DNA of 33,102 bases from positions 1-33,102 of IMG/VR virus record IMGVR_UViG_3300042300_000932; one strand, 5' to 3'. Shown in pieces: positions 6,754 through 14,662 of the stretch; the stretch's first letter is position 1, and each line of letters starts with the position of its first letter. Origin of the DNA: a virus. The translations under genes were made by a program, and so were the position numbers. Below the pieces are notes generated by a model, which was given only the letters and a program-made list of their open reading frames with translations, made no database searches and was not told the DNA's origin.

Positions 6754-8061
6754 TTAGATGCATCGGAGCGTTCTGAACGCCGCTGGTTGTGCCGGTGCGC
6801 CGCCGATTCGGTAGCGCAAAGTAAATAAGGTTCGGTTGGAAGTGTAGTTCACTTCTTGCTGAACCTTAATGGTCATCACACCGCGTCGAGCAAGCACGTA
6901 TTGGGACAGATCACCGAAGATCACAGGCAACGCGCCATCAGCCAAGTTCGGCATGTGCGCGGAGTAAGCAATCGGGTAACCGTTCAAAGTGTCAGGCTGA
7001 GCATCAGTGATACCGTTGTTGACACCGCCACGCCGGAAGATCGGCTGACCGTCTGAACCTTGCAGAGTGATCGCAGCCTTTCCAGCCGATTGTCGGTTCA
7101 TGACAAAAGTACCGTTGGATGCGTATTGCTCCGGAAGCTCCATTGTGATTCCCACCAGGTCTTGCCAGGAGAAGGAGTCGTTGACAGTTGTGGCAACGTT
7201 GGTGATACCGTTAGCGAAGCCAGTTGCAGAAGCAGTGACCAAGCCGAGCGGCCCGAGGTTTCCACCGAGACCGTTTGCAATCAAGCCATCAATGTTCACA
7301 GCCGCCATTTCCATCAAGTTCGTGGTGATCCAAGAACCGAAGTTCACTGTATCTTCCAAGAAGTCGTTGGTAACAGGCAGGGTCGCCATGTACGTGTGAA
7401 TGTTGATCACAGTCTCACCGAATACCGGCTCAGGGTTCACGTTTGCCGCAGTAGCTGAGGCAGGTTGCTCACCCGTGAGGATCGGACGCATACCGGAGGT
7501 ATACAGATCGTCGGCGGTGTACCGGATCGTCGGGTACTTGATCTGGTTGCTTGCGGCTTGGAAGTTGGTCACCAAGTTCTGCAACCGGTACGGAGCCACC
7601 TTTCGCTGGATCGGGTCAGTCATAAACTGAGGAGGAACGAAGAATCCACCTTCAGTATCAACCATTTCGTTGACGACCTTAAGAGTCTGGGTATCGCTTG
7701 GCTTACCCTTGGTCATGAAGAAGTCAACAAATGCCTTGACGTGTTCGTCGGTGCCATAGATTCGAGCTTGCTTCTCGGTCATCTCTGGACGGTCGTCAAA
7801 GGTCAAACCCTTGCTCGAAAGAACAGCAGATTCAGCCTTTGCAGTGGTATCAAGAGCATTGACGCCCTTACCAGCCGCCAGGTCAGCCTGTGCCTTTTCA
7901 GCCGCAACGGCAGCTTCCATTTGGGACTTGAGTGAGGTAAGTTCCTCGGTCATAGCCTTCAGTGCGGTCACTTCTTCCGAGGAAGCCGTGCCAGCCTGAG
8001 CCTTCACAATGATTGGCTCCATTTTGGAGCGCAGTTCAGTTTCTTTTTGAGTGAAATTCAT
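6754..8061 (-). CDS. HK97-fold major capsid protein with N-terminal delta domain
   Basis: A 435-aa protein of the HK97 capsid family. Residues ~1-65 are helical and charged (a scaffold-like delta domain). The mature part probably starts near residues 90-120, before a typical region EMVDTEGGFFVPPQF and QRKVAPYRLQNLVTNFQ. Later segments GGNLGPLGL and GTFVMNRQSA..ITLQGSDG match the P-domain and A-domain pattern of the family, and the C-terminus has the LRYRIGGAP region. The encoded protease just upstream would remove the delta domain. I chose ATG 8061 (MNFTQKETEL) rather than the in-frame TTG at 8103, because 8061 follows the protease stop and gives a standard N-terminus. Confidence 0.93.
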   Translation of the reverse strand: MNFTQKETELRSKMEPIIVKAQAGTASSEEVTALKAMTEELTSLKSQMEAAVAAEKAQADLAAGKGVNALDTTAKAESAVLSSKGLTFDDRPEMTEKQARIYGTDEHVKAFVDFFMTKGKPSDTQTLKVVNEMVDTEGGFFVPPQFMTDPIQRKVAPYRLQNLVTNFQAASNQIKYPTIRYTADDLYTSGMRPILTGEQPASATAANVNPEPVFGETVINIHTYMATLPVTNDFLEDTVNFGSWITTNLMEMAAVNIDGLIANGLGGNLGPLGLVTASATGFANGITNVATTVNDSFSWQDLVGITMELPEQYASNGTFVMNRQSAGKAAITLQGSDGQPIFRRGGVNNGITDAQPDTLNGYPIAYSAHMPNLADGALPVIFGDLSQYVLARRGVMTIKVQQEVNYTSNRTLFTLRYRIGGAPAQPAAFRTLRCI

Positions 8062-8065
8062 AGCG

Positions 8066-8821
8066 TTACGAAAGTGCAAGGACAGCCTCAGCGACAGCCG
8101 CAAGTGCTAATTGAGCATCCGCGTCCGGCGTTTCGGGTTCTTGCTTTTGGTCGTTGTCCGCGATAAAGCCGTCAATCTCTTCACGCATCTGCTTGAGCAG
8201 CTCAAGATTCTCAGGAGAGAACACACCGCCCTTAGATTTGCGAAGTTCAGCGACTTCTTTGGATCTGGTAACAAGTTTCGACACGGCCTCACGAACCGAA
8301 CCGAGTTCATCAGCGAACGGCGCTCCAGACGCCTTAACTGAAACTGTGGACGTGGCAGGGTTGGAACCACGCAAAACCGGGGACACTTCGACCAAATCAG
8401 TCGCAGTCACCCAGTAATCTTCACCCTCTATTTCGCGCCCCTTTTCGTAGTAGCCGACAGACCACTCATCAAGGACGCCGTCGCGAATTAGCGCGAAAGT
8501 CTCCTTTGCCTTCTGGACATCCATCGAGAATTGGCACTTCACAAAAAGACCGCCAAACTCACGAATAGATTCAGGCAGGGAAGGATCACCAGCAGGAATC
8601 TCCCTAGCTTCAATGACCTTGCCAACGAGTTCGCTCCAGTTGTGGAAATAGGCAACCTTCGGCATCTTCTTCGCTAGGGATTCGCCGTAGCAACCATAGC
8701 GCATCCGCTCTCCGTGGCTATCCTTCAGGTTGTAGACCGATACAAACGCTTCCACCATCCCCTCATCGGAGGCAGATTTAAGCACGGTCAAACAGTTCTT
8801 TCGCACGAGGCTTTCGCTCAT
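8066..8821 (-). CDS. HK97-family prohead maturation protease (peptidase S78)
   Basis: A 251-aa serine protease that cleaves the capsid delta domain and itself during prohead maturation. The family's catalytic His is in AYFHNW (H60) and the catalytic Ser in LDEWSVGYY (S121), at the usual spacing. The start of the domain, VEAFVSVYNLKDSHGERM, is also typical. The C-terminal ~75 residues are acidic/helical and probably act as an internal scaffold. The start is ATG 8821 (MSESLVRK), 7 nt after the TAGGTGTTTAG element. An in-frame GTG inside that element (8836) would add only five residues. It lies between the head morphogenesis gene and the capsid gene. Confidence 0.9.
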   Translation of the reverse strand: MSESLVRKNCLTVLKSASDEGMVEAFVSVYNLKDSHGERMRYGCYGESLAKKMPKVAYFHNWSELVGKVIEAREIPAGDPSLPESIREFGGLFVKCQFSMDVQKAKETFALIRDGVLDEWSVGYYEKGREIEGEDYWVTATDLVEVSPVLRGSNPATSTVSVKASGAPFADELGSVREAVSKLVTRSKEVAELRKSKGGVFSPENLELLKQMREEIDGFIADNDQKQEPETPDADAQLALAAVAEAVLALS

Positions 8822-8828
8822 GCCTAGA

Positions 8829-8839
8829 CTAAACACCTA
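8829..8839 (-). promoter_or_regulatory. Start-associated late element, copy 3 (before protease gene)
   Basis: TAGGTGTTTAG on the minus strand, 7 nt before ATG 8821. The flanks can pair (CCTAG/CTAGG), making a small hairpin around the element. Confidence 0.7.
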
Positions 8840-8849
8840 GGGTAAAAAC

Positions 8850-9569
8850 CTAGTCATCAAATGGATCGAAACCGAGCTTGCCGTCCGAGCGCACAATGCG
8901 GCACTGGCAGTTGTGCCTACAATCCGTGGAGCAATCGCCTGGAAAAGAAGGAAGCTCACCAGGTAACCACGGGTTCAGGGATTCGTAGTTAATGCAGTCC
9001 TGGCACGATTCAGCCGCAGAGCGATCCCACTCAAATTCAACATCTAGCCCCTGCTCTTCAGTCCCAAGCACAAATGCCTCGTTGGCAGTCCCGCGTACCC
9101 GCGTACCATAAGCCCGCGCCCGTTCCTTGAGCAAGCCATCAGCCCATTCTTCCCCGTCAAAATAGCGACCGGACACGAAATCATCGCGCCAATTCGCAAT
9201 GAAAAAGGAATCAAAATCAGCCGCAACACGTCCCGCTTGCTGATCGGCTGAGTTGAAGGCATCAGTCATCCCCGAACGCTTGCGACCAAGATACCACGCC
9301 TTAGAATGAGCATCTTCGATCAAAAGGTAAGCATCATCCGCGAACTGCTGAGGATCAATGGCGCCAGACTTGACTTGCTCAACAAGCCCCATGATGTCGC
9401 CCTTTAATGCCCGGTAAATCTGGGTCAAGGTCTCCTCAACATCAAAACCGCTGGGTAATGCCTTCAGTTTATGGTTGCGATAAGCGGCAGACTTCGGCCT
9501 ATGCCCGAGCGTGGTTATAAGCACCGCCTGGTCAGGAGGCAATCCACCGTCTAGCCGAATCTCACACAT
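8850..9569 (-). CDS. Head morphogenesis/minor capsid protein (SPP1 gp7/Mu F-like)
   Basis: A 239-aa protein directly after the portal gene, the standard place of the gp7/MuF-type protein that is packaged in small numbers and may be ejected with the DNA. A helical N-terminal part is followed by RARAYGTRVRGTANEAFVLG and then a Cys/His-rich C-terminus (SCQDCINY ... CSTDCRHNCQCRI). The latter is the conserved metal-binding-like end of MuF domains (typically 'D..C..C......P...P..HP.CRC'). I chose ATG 9569, which overlaps the portal stop by 8 bases. An upstream start at 9620 would overlap the portal gene by 59 bases. The stop TAG at 8850 lies 13 bases before the element preceding the protease. Confidence 0.75.
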   Translation of the reverse strand: MCEIRLDGGLPPDQAVLITTLGHRPKSAAYRNHKLKALPSGFDVEETLTQIYRALKGDIMGLVEQVKSGAIDPQQFADDAYLLIEDAHSKAWYLGRKRSGMTDAFNSADQQAGRVAADFDSFFIANWRDDFVSGRYFDGEEWADGLLKERARAYGTRVRGTANEAFVLGTEEQGLDVEFEWDRSAAESCQDCINYESLNPWLPGELPSFPGDCSTDCRHNCQCRIVRSDGKLGFDPFDD

Positions 9570-10809
9570 CAGATCGCCCTTGCTTCTTTGCCAGACTTTC
9601 AGCAAGCCGAGCCTTTGCAAGAGTCAGACTGGCCGCAGAACTCAAATCCTGGTAAAACCCGTCCACACTGGCCGGCTCAAAGTCGAGCGCAGTTCTCGCT
9701 TCGTTCAGCATGACAATGCCACCCTGGTACAAAAGCGTGTACCTGGCTTCCAATTCTGCACGGTCAAGTTGTAACGCCTCAACACCACGCCTATCATAGC
9801 CCAAATAGAGCGCAGAATCGTCAGTAAAAATACGTAAAAACTGGTCAGTGAATTGACTTGCGATAATGTCAGTCACCGGAATGAGGAACTGGTTCCAAGC
9901 AAGCCGGATCATCTGGGTCAAATTGTTATATGTGCTTGTTTCTTGTCCCGATGCGAGCTGCAGGACAGCAGGAGGAACGCCAAACGCCGCGCAGATTCTT
10001 TGCTCGGGGATATTGCGAACCTTTTCGAGGATCATGTCCTTTGGATTGGATCTGATCTCCTGAATCTTGAGCTTCGTGCTTGATACCAGCGTCTTGCCCC
10101 GGTTGCTTCCGGTCGTTGCGCTCTTCCAAGCCGCCGTAATCGCCTTGACCGCATCCTCGTCAAAGTTCGCGGACTCATCGTCGCTGGAAATGATGGAGCC
10201 AACGACACCAAAGTTTGAAAGAACAGCGCGGAGATACTCGCTTGCCTCCTGGTCAGTCAACACCTCACGGAGGCAAGCCTTCAGCGGTGAGTACCCGCGT
10301 CTGGAATCTTCTGGGTCAATACCGTAGCGCAGAATGATTAGATCCTGCTCGTCAAAATACGTCGTCTCGCCGCTTGGTGCTACATACTGAACCTTCCCGC
10401 CCTGGAACGTGCAGTAATAATGGTACAGGTACTGCAAGCCGACGATGCGACCCCTGGTATCGCGCACAGGGTAGAAGAACGCCGTGCCTTCGGTAATGAG
10501 GGACATCCACATACCGAACATGGCATTGCGGCTGGAGATACCTTGCACCGGAGCGGTGATTGCCTCAAGCACCAACGGCAACTTGACAATCTCGTCCTGG
10601 TCGGTCGCATCGTCCTTCTTGAACACCGCAAGTGGAGCCGCCGAAGACTGAACCCATGCCCAGTTAATCAGCGACATCACCACGGAATTAAGGTGCAATG
10701 GCTCCTTCTGCGGGTCAAGCGAGCGCAAAACAGGAACCTGAAGCATACCGACGCTAGAGCGTGGCGCAGTAGACAGGAAGAACTGCTTTACCCGCTGGGA
10801 TAGATTCAT
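9562..10809 (-). CDS. Portal protein (HK97 family)
   Basis: A 415-aa portal subunit. Twelve copies form the ring at one capsid vertex through which DNA passes and to which terminase and neck bind. Family features are GISSRNAMFGMWMSLITEG near residues 95-110, LQYLYHYYC near 128-136, DLIILRYG.DPEDSRRGYSPLKA near 155-180 and the C-terminal crown segment IPEQRICAAFGVPPAVL. The start ATG 10809 (MNLSQRVKQF) lies 7 nt after the TAGGTGTTTAG element. The in-frame GTG within the element (10824) would add five residues and overlap the terminase stop. The gene sits between TerL and the MuF-like gene in canonical HK97 order. Confidence 0.93.
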   Translation of the reverse strand: MNLSQRVKQFFLSTAPRSSVGMLQVPVLRSLDPQKEPLHLNSVVMSLINWAWVQSSAAPLAVFKKDDATDQDEIVKLPLVLEAITAPVQGISSRNAMFGMWMSLITEGTAFFYPVRDTRGRIVGLQYLYHYYCTFQGGKVQYVAPSGETTYFDEQDLIILRYGIDPEDSRRGYSPLKACLREVLTDQEASEYLRAVLSNFGVVGSIISSDDESANFDEDAVKAITAAWKSATTGSNRGKTLVSSTKLKIQEIRSNPKDMILEKVRNIPEQRICAAFGVPPAVLQLASGQETSTYNNLTQMIRLAWNQFLIPVTDIIASQFTDQFLRIFTDDSALYLGYDRRGVEALQLDRAELEARYTLLYQGGIVMLNEARTALDFEPASVDGFYQDLSSAASLTLAKARLAESLAKKQGRSDV

Positions 10810-10816
10810 ATCTAGG

Positions 10817-10827
10817 CTAAACACCTA
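10817..10827 (-). promoter_or_regulatory. Start-associated late element, copy 4 (before portal gene)
   Basis: TAGGTGTTTAG on the minus strand, 7 nt before ATG 10809. The first TAG is the TerL stop codon. Confidence 0.7.
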
Positions 10828-12174
10828 CACCGCTACCGAAATGCGCTTCTTGGCTGCCAGGTAGTTGAACCCACCAGCGAGCGTATCAACCTGGTCATCA
10901 TGGCGACCACGCGGGAATGTCCGCAATTCTTCAACGAATTCGGTATTCCAATGCGCTCGAGCAATCACGATATTCTCACCCGCGATCTGGGACGCGACAG
11001 GTTCAGCGCGGACTTCCTTGCTTCCCGTTTCCCGTTCATCATAGACCGGAAAGCCAGCGAGCATCCGCTTCATCGCGCTAATCTGAGCATCACCAGCAGA
11101 GCCGGGATCGTTCGGAAACACCTGCCTCACCGCCCGTCCATCCCTGCTCACGGTTTGCAGAATCACCTGGTCACGCTCAAAGACGTTCCAGCGACCACGC
11201 ACTACATCGGTCACATAGAACCGCCCATCTCGGCACGGCCCTTCGATCAAGAGGCCGACGGTATAGTCCCCCTCAGGTGAGCTTGCCAAGTCCCAACGTC
11301 TTACCTTTGGTAGATTGATTGGCACCTCGTCATGGTTGCAGTAGACCAGACTTCCGACCTTAAACAGCGTTCCTTCTCGTGGGCTTGGGTTGCCCTGGTA
11401 CATCGCCTCAAATGAATACGGGTTCTGGAGCTTGCGTTCCTCTAATTGCTCCAATGTCACACGGTCAGGGCATAACGCCTCGCCAGGAGCGCGACCAAGA
11501 ATATCGTTTTCAAGCGCGATCGCTGGGAGGTTTAGGAGCGTCCATCTTTGGTTACCCGGAGCGTTCCGAATACGTCCGTGCAATCCGTCCTGGTGCCATT
11601 CCGTGCCGATAAGCACCTGGTGCTTCATGTTCCGAGCGATCCAAACGTCCGTGAACCACTCCCAAAGCGAGTCCCGGGCATTCAGACTCTCAGCCTGGTC
11701 ACGGTCTTTGATCGGGTCATCAAGTATCCCAATGTCTACCGGGAACGACGTGAACGCACCACCAACACCAGTAGCGCGAACCTTACTACCATCGTCCAGT
11801 TCCCATTCCTGAACGCTCTTGAGGTCACCAGTAAACTCAGCCCCAACGCCTTCCATAATCCGCCGAATCGAGCGCGAGATTCTAAGGCTTGGCGTTTCCG
11901 AGTAGGACGCAATCCCCACGCGAGTTTCCTTGCGCTGGTTGAGCAGGAACGCCCCAAACCCGATAGATGCGACCTGAGTCTTGCCATGCTGAGGAGGGCA
12001 GGAGATCATCAGGTTTTCAATCTCGCCATCAGCTAACGCCTGGAGATGCTCGATGATGACCTTGGTATGCGGCCAGTCCCAGCGCATATTGGGCATCGCG
12101 TAAGGAAGGAAGCGGCTTAGATCGCGCCGCCTAATTTCCGCTTGAATTTCCGCTAGGGAGGGAACCCTTCGCAA
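10825..12174 (-). CDS. terL: Terminase large subunit
   Basis: A 449-aa packaging motor ATPase and nuclease. Walker A is CPPQHGKT (residues 59-66) and Walker B is VDIGILDDP (146-154), with the catalytic acidic pair following. The RNase H-like nuclease domain begins at RRWDLA (D295) and its late acidic cluster is RHDDQVDTLAGG near residues 427-438. The start is TTG 12174, supported by GGAGG six bases upstream and by the N-terminal helix (SLAEIQAEIRRRDLSRFL) typical of the family; the first ATG would remove it. It overlaps TerS by 44 bases in another frame. The motor is recognisable, but whether the phage uses pac or cos packaging cannot be read from it. Confidence 0.95.
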   Translation of the reverse strand: MRRVPSLAEIQAEIRRRDLSRFLPYAMPNMRWDWPHTKVIIEHLQALADGEIENLMISCPPQHGKTQVASIGFGAFLLNQRKETRVGIASYSETPSLRISRSIRRIMEGVGAEFTGDLKSVQEWELDDGSKVRATGVGGAFTSFPVDIGILDDPIKDRDQAESLNARDSLWEWFTDVWIARNMKHQVLIGTEWHQDGLHGRIRNAPGNQRWTLLNLPAIALENDILGRAPGEALCPDRVTLEQLEERKLQNPYSFEAMYQGNPSPREGTLFKVGSLVYCNHDEVPINLPKVRRWDLASSPEGDYTVGLLIEGPCRDGRFYVTDVVRGRWNVFERDQVILQTVSRDGRAVRQVFPNDPGSAGDAQISAMKRMLAGFPVYDERETGSKEVRAEPVASQIAGENIVIARAHWNTEFVEELRTFPRGRHDDQVDTLAGGFNYLAAKKRISVAV

Positions 12175-12526
12175 GTAATGCCTCCAGCTGGGTTAGTTCG
12201 TCAGCCGTGTACTTCGTGACATCTATAGCAGGTTCACCGCTTGATACCTCGAGCTTTGCCTTCTCAACCCACCCAAGCCGCACCTTGCACCAGAAGATTG
12301 TCGCGCTTGGACACTCGCCAGATGTTGCCATCTTGTAAAGGGTGCCTTTGACGGCTTGATTTAAGCAAGGTTCTGCCGCGTCAAGTTCCTCACGGTAATA
12401 CTTGTAAAGTGTTGGGATACTGATTCCAACTTGTTCGCAAATCTCCGCGTGTGTTTGCCCACTGGACGCCCATTCAAAAACAAGCGCACGAGTCTCGTCA
12501 GTAGGCTCATGAGGAATCTTGGACAT
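12131..12526 (-). CDS. terS: Terminase small subunit
   Basis: A 131-aa DNA-binding protein preceding the large subunit. The N-terminal part (residues ~14-45: ALVFEWASSGQTHAEICEQVG, then SIPTLYKYYREEL) is a clear helix-turn-helix of the resolvase-like type used by small terminases to recognise the packaging site. A central region LNQAVKGTLYKMATSG plus FWCKVRLGW matches the pattern of terS-like proteins in which a helical oligomerisation part follows. It recognises concatemeric DNA and stimulates the TerL ATPase. The start at ATG 12526 lies in an AT-rich leader with a promoter-like sequence, suggesting a transcription start for the packaging genes. Confidence 0.8.
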   Translation of the reverse strand: MSKIPHEPTDETRALVFEWASSGQTHAEICEQVGISIPTLYKYYREELDAAEPCLNQAVKGTLYKMATSGECPSATIFWCKVRLGWVEKAKLEVSSGEPAIDVTKYTADELTQLEALLAKGSLPSGNSSGN

Positions 12527-12535
12527 CTTTTATAG

Positions 12536-12564
12536 ACTAAAAATTAAAATAGGAGGGTGTTCAA
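12536..12564 (-). promoter_or_regulatory. Candidate promoter before TerS
   Basis: On the minus strand, TTGAAC (12559-12564), a 17-bp spacer and TTTAGT (12536-12541) make a plausible -35/-10 pair in an AT-rich stretch. The predicted start point is only ~3 nt from the TerS ATG (12526). The -10 candidate TTTAGT-CTA shares bases with the element before the protease gene. The -10 match is only 4 of 6 to consensus. Confidence 0.4.
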
Positions 12565-12591
12565 GACCGGTGAAATTACATAAAACCGTGT

Positions 12592-12608
12592 CCGGAGTTC
12601 TCCTCCGG
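12592..12608 (-). terminator. Hairpin in the TerS leader gap
   Basis: CCGGAG-gagaa-CTCCGG (read on the minus strand) is a 6-bp perfect stem after the stop of the 82-aa gene, followed by ACACGGTTTTATG. The U-tract is short and displaced, so termination may be weak. Together with the promoter candidate it separates lysis from packaging transcription. The gap 12527-12634 holds nothing else I can recognise. Confidence 0.45.
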
Positions 12609-12634
12609 CTCTATTCCCAGGTATTCGTGAAAGT

Positions 12635-12883
12635 CTAGTCAGCGTCGATTTCGCCCTTGCTTGCAAGGAAGACGACGAGGTCGGAACCAGCATCAGCCCA
12701 CACGCGGAAAAGGCGATCTGCCTCAATGCGGTCTTCTTCGCTTAGTCCAACAGCCTTGTAAGTCGCGTCTCGTTGCGCCTTCGGAACCGTCAAAGCTCGC
12801 TCTGCGAAAGCGTGTGCTTGAGCCGGGACTGTGGAAAGTGCAAGCCGAGCCGTTGCGATGATTGAGTTAAGATTGAAGTTCAT
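12635..12883 (-). CDS. Small helical protein of unknown function (82 aa)
   Basis: An 82-aa protein between holin and TerS. The first ~33 residues are Ala-rich and helical (IIATARLALSTVPAQAHAFAERAL), followed by an acidic helical end (SEEDRIEADRLFRVWADAGSDLVVFLAS). There is no clear membrane span or signal peptide, so it is not an obvious second holin or spanin. The start is ATG 12883 (MNFNLN), 7 nt after TAGGTGTTTAG at 12891-12901; an in-frame GTG inside the element (12898) is less likely. The element shows that it belongs to the late gene group. The family is not recognised. A role as a packaging or lysis accessory is only a guess from location. Confidence 0.6.
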   Translation of the reverse strand: MNFNLNSIIATARLALSTVPAQAHAFAERALTVPKAQRDATYKAVGLSEEDRIEADRLFRVWADAGSDLVVFLASKGEIDAD

Positions 12884-12890
12884 CACCGCT

Positions 12891-12901
12891 CTAAACACCT
12901 A
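12891..12901 (-). promoter_or_regulatory. Start-associated late element, copy 5 (before 82-aa gene)
   Basis: TAGGTGTTTAG on the minus strand, 7 nt before ATG 12883. The first TAG is the holin stop codon (12899-12901). Confidence 0.7.
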
Positions 12902-13324
12902 GCTTTCTTCGTTCCGGTCTTTGAACCGTCCGTCTAGAATCTTGATCAGCCAAGGAGCGTCAACGATTCCAGCTTTGCGAAGATTCTCCAGCACGGAATA
13001 AAGTTCAACCCCGATCAGGAAGGAAGCGAGTGCCGTCGCAGTTTGAGCCGATATGCCGTGCATCCCGATGTGAACGAACGACCAAAACACAATGGCCGGA
13101 AGAGCAAGGTACACCGTGACCTTGAAAGCGGACCTGATGAGTTTGCGGCTCGTAATCTTTTCACCAGCCCACCAAGAAGCAAATACTCCGGTGATGCAAT
13201 CCACCGCAACCATCATCCCAGCAAACAAAACGGCTGCGCGAAGCGCATCGATCGGATATGCCACAGCAACGAGAACCCCAATGGACGATGCAAGCCCGCC
13301 CCACCATGCTTTTACTTCGCTCAC
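12899..13324 (-). CDS. Holin (phage_holin_4 / toxin-secretion holin-like)
   Basis: A 141-aa membrane protein right after the amidase gene. It has three hydrophobic segments, near residues 15-52, 70-95 and 100-118. Family signs are the AVDCITGVFASWW segment after TM1/2 (typical 'D..TG..aa....k..S....rg..rK') and the ELYSVLENLRKAG segment (typical 'E..Si.EN....G'), then a basic/acidic C-terminal tail. It should form the timed inner-membrane lesion that releases or activates the amidase. The start is GTG 13324, overlapping the amidase stop (GTGA), with a GAAGG-type SD upstream. Its stop TAG is the first triplet of the next late element. Confidence 0.85.
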   Translation of the reverse strand: MSEVKAWWGGLASSIGVLVAVAYPIDALRAAVLFAGMMVAVDCITGVFASWWAGEKITSRKLIRSAFKVTVYLALPAIVFWSFVHIGMHGISAQTATALASFLIGVELYSVLENLRKAGIVDAPWLIKILDGRFKDRNEES

Positions 13325-13884
13325 TTCTTCGCCTTCTTAAACGCTGGGAGTAAGTTCGTCCAGAAGCGTATCCTGGCATCGCGTGAAATCAGGTAAGCCT
13401 GATCCTGCGGGTTAGTAATGAACCCAAGCTCCACAAGTGTTGCAGGTGGTTTGAAATTCAGCACCGCAAGCCGTCCAACGTGGGTTTGGCTTTCGTGCTT
13501 GACTCCCCGGTTTGGCGCGTCAGGAACAACCCTGGCAAGTGCAGCGAGGACGGTTGTGGCGAGAAGCTTGTCCGCATCGTCACGGTAGAAAGATTCAATG
13601 CCCCGAGCTTTGGTACTAGCCGCCGCGTTGCAATGGAGGCTGATGAAGTGGGTACATCCTTCTTTAGTGGCCGCATCGTCTCGCCTACCGACCGGAGTAG
13701 AGTCCCGGTCATCATCCCTGGTAAGGTATGTCTCGATACCGTTAAGAGCGAAAACCCATTTCCCGGTTAACGCCCATTGGAGCGCGATGTCTGCCTCAGA
13801 TAGAAAGTTCGATACCGCGCCGGGATCATAGACCCCAGACCTTACGTTGGACATCCCGTGACCTGGGTCGATTGCGACTTTCAT
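13321..13884 (-). CDS. Endolysin: N-acetylmuramoyl-L-alanine amidase (Amidase_3)
   Basis: A 187-aa Zn-dependent amidase that cuts the bond between MurNAc and the stem peptide. The N-terminus VAIDPGHGMS carries the first zinc His (H9). The second ligand Glu is in LSEADIALQ (E30), the third ligand His in FISLHCNA (H84), and the catalytic Glu in VELGFITNPQD (E152). All are in the usual order and spacing. There is no signal peptide and no cell-wall-binding domain, so it is a single-domain enzyme exported through the holin lesion. I chose ATG 13884, because the in-frame TTG at 13902 lies upstream of the late element. It is 7 nt after GGTGTTTAG and overlaps the holin start. Confidence 0.93.
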   Translation of the reverse strand: MKVAIDPGHGMSNVRSGVYDPGAVSNFLSEADIALQWALTGKWVFALNGIETYLTRDDDRDSTPVGRRDDAATKEGCTHFISLHCNAAASTKARGIESFYRDDADKLLATTVLAALARVVPDAPNRGVKHESQTHVGRLAVLNFKPPATLVELGFITNPQDQAYLISRDARIRFWTNLLPAFKKAKK

Positions 13885-13891
13885 GCTTCTT

Positions 13892-13900
13892 CTAAACACC
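13892..13900 (-). promoter_or_regulatory. Start-associated late element, copy 6 (before endolysin gene)
   Basis: GGTGTTTAG on the minus strand, 7 nt before ATG 13884. In this copy the last TAG is the stop codon of the sigma-like gene. Confidence 0.6.
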
Positions 13901-14653
13901 AAGAGCGAGTGCCAGTTCTTGTTTCACCGATTGACGCTCAGCCTCAGTCAAACATAGACTTTCAGATGCCTCCTCAAACGTTTGACCGCCCAAGACCAGA
14001 TCCGCGATTTTGTGCGCTAATGATCCGCAAACCAATGGGACATCCATCTCCTCAGACGTCAAGTCCTCGATGAGCGAAAGTTCAGGAGATGCGCGTCCGG
14101 CCTTTTGCTCATAGCGAAACTCGTTAGATAGTCTTGAGTAATACGCGGAGTTCAGGCAAGCAAAGAAGTTCGTGCCTTCAATGTAAGTTATCGCATCCAT
14201 CGCCTTTTGGAATGCGATCAGAGCGTGATAATCTGCCTTGTCCCGGTCAAACCCTTTGGACATCAAATAAGCGCGGCCATTGACCAGGAGGCTCGAATCT
14301 AGCTCCAACATCATGCCGTAGCCTTTAGGTGACTGCCTGGAAATAGCAAGAGCAACAGCAGCCGGCGAGATGTCGCACTCAAGAACCGTCGTCAGTATCT
14401 GCCCGGTGGATTCAAAAGCCCACCGCTGATTATTCCGATTCCAAATGAAGTCATGGTGAAACAGCGTGGAACTAACCTTGACGATGCTCACCAGCATCCT
14501 GGAGCCGTGGAACTCGTTGCCAATGCAAATGAAGGAGTTTTTCCCGTCCGAGAAAACCCTCCGAGCGCGAACCTGCTTCTTGAGCATCCGGTCTTCTACG
14601 GAGCTTGAGACAAGGCTCGAAAGCACGTCATGTGGCAGTTGGCAGATGTTCAT
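13892..14653 (-). CDS. Sigma-70-like protein, candidate late transcription regulator
   Basis: A 253-aa protein between the replication block and the late genes, where many temperate phages encode their late activator. Residues ~126-185 resemble sigma region 2: GFDRDKADYHALIAFQKAMD, then AITYIEGTNFFACLNSAYYS and RLSNEFR, matching the pattern G.d..D..alig...A...fd...g.nF..y....i...iR. Residues ~211-250 resemble the region 4 helix-turn-helix: LAHKIADLVLGGQTFEEASE, then SLCLTEAERQSVKQEL. The first ~115 residues are unassigned. It has a good SD (AAAGGA, 7 nt). The match is by eye to general patterns and regions 2.3-2.4 are weak; a different HTH regulator is possible. It directly precedes the first late element. 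Confidence 0.5.
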   Translation of the reverse strand: MNICQLPHDVLSSLVSSSVEDRMLKKQVRARRVFSDGKNSFICIGNEFHGSRMLVSIVKVSSTLFHHDFIWNRNNQRWAFESTGQILTTVLECDISPAAVALAISRQSPKGYGMMLELDSSLLVNGRAYLMSKGFDRDKADYHALIAFQKAMDAITYIEGTNFFACLNSAYYSRLSNEFRYEQKAGRASPELSLIEDLTSEEMDVPLVCGSLAHKIADLVLGGQTFEEASESLCLTEAERQSVKQELALALGV

Positions 14654-14662
14654 GGTTTTCCT

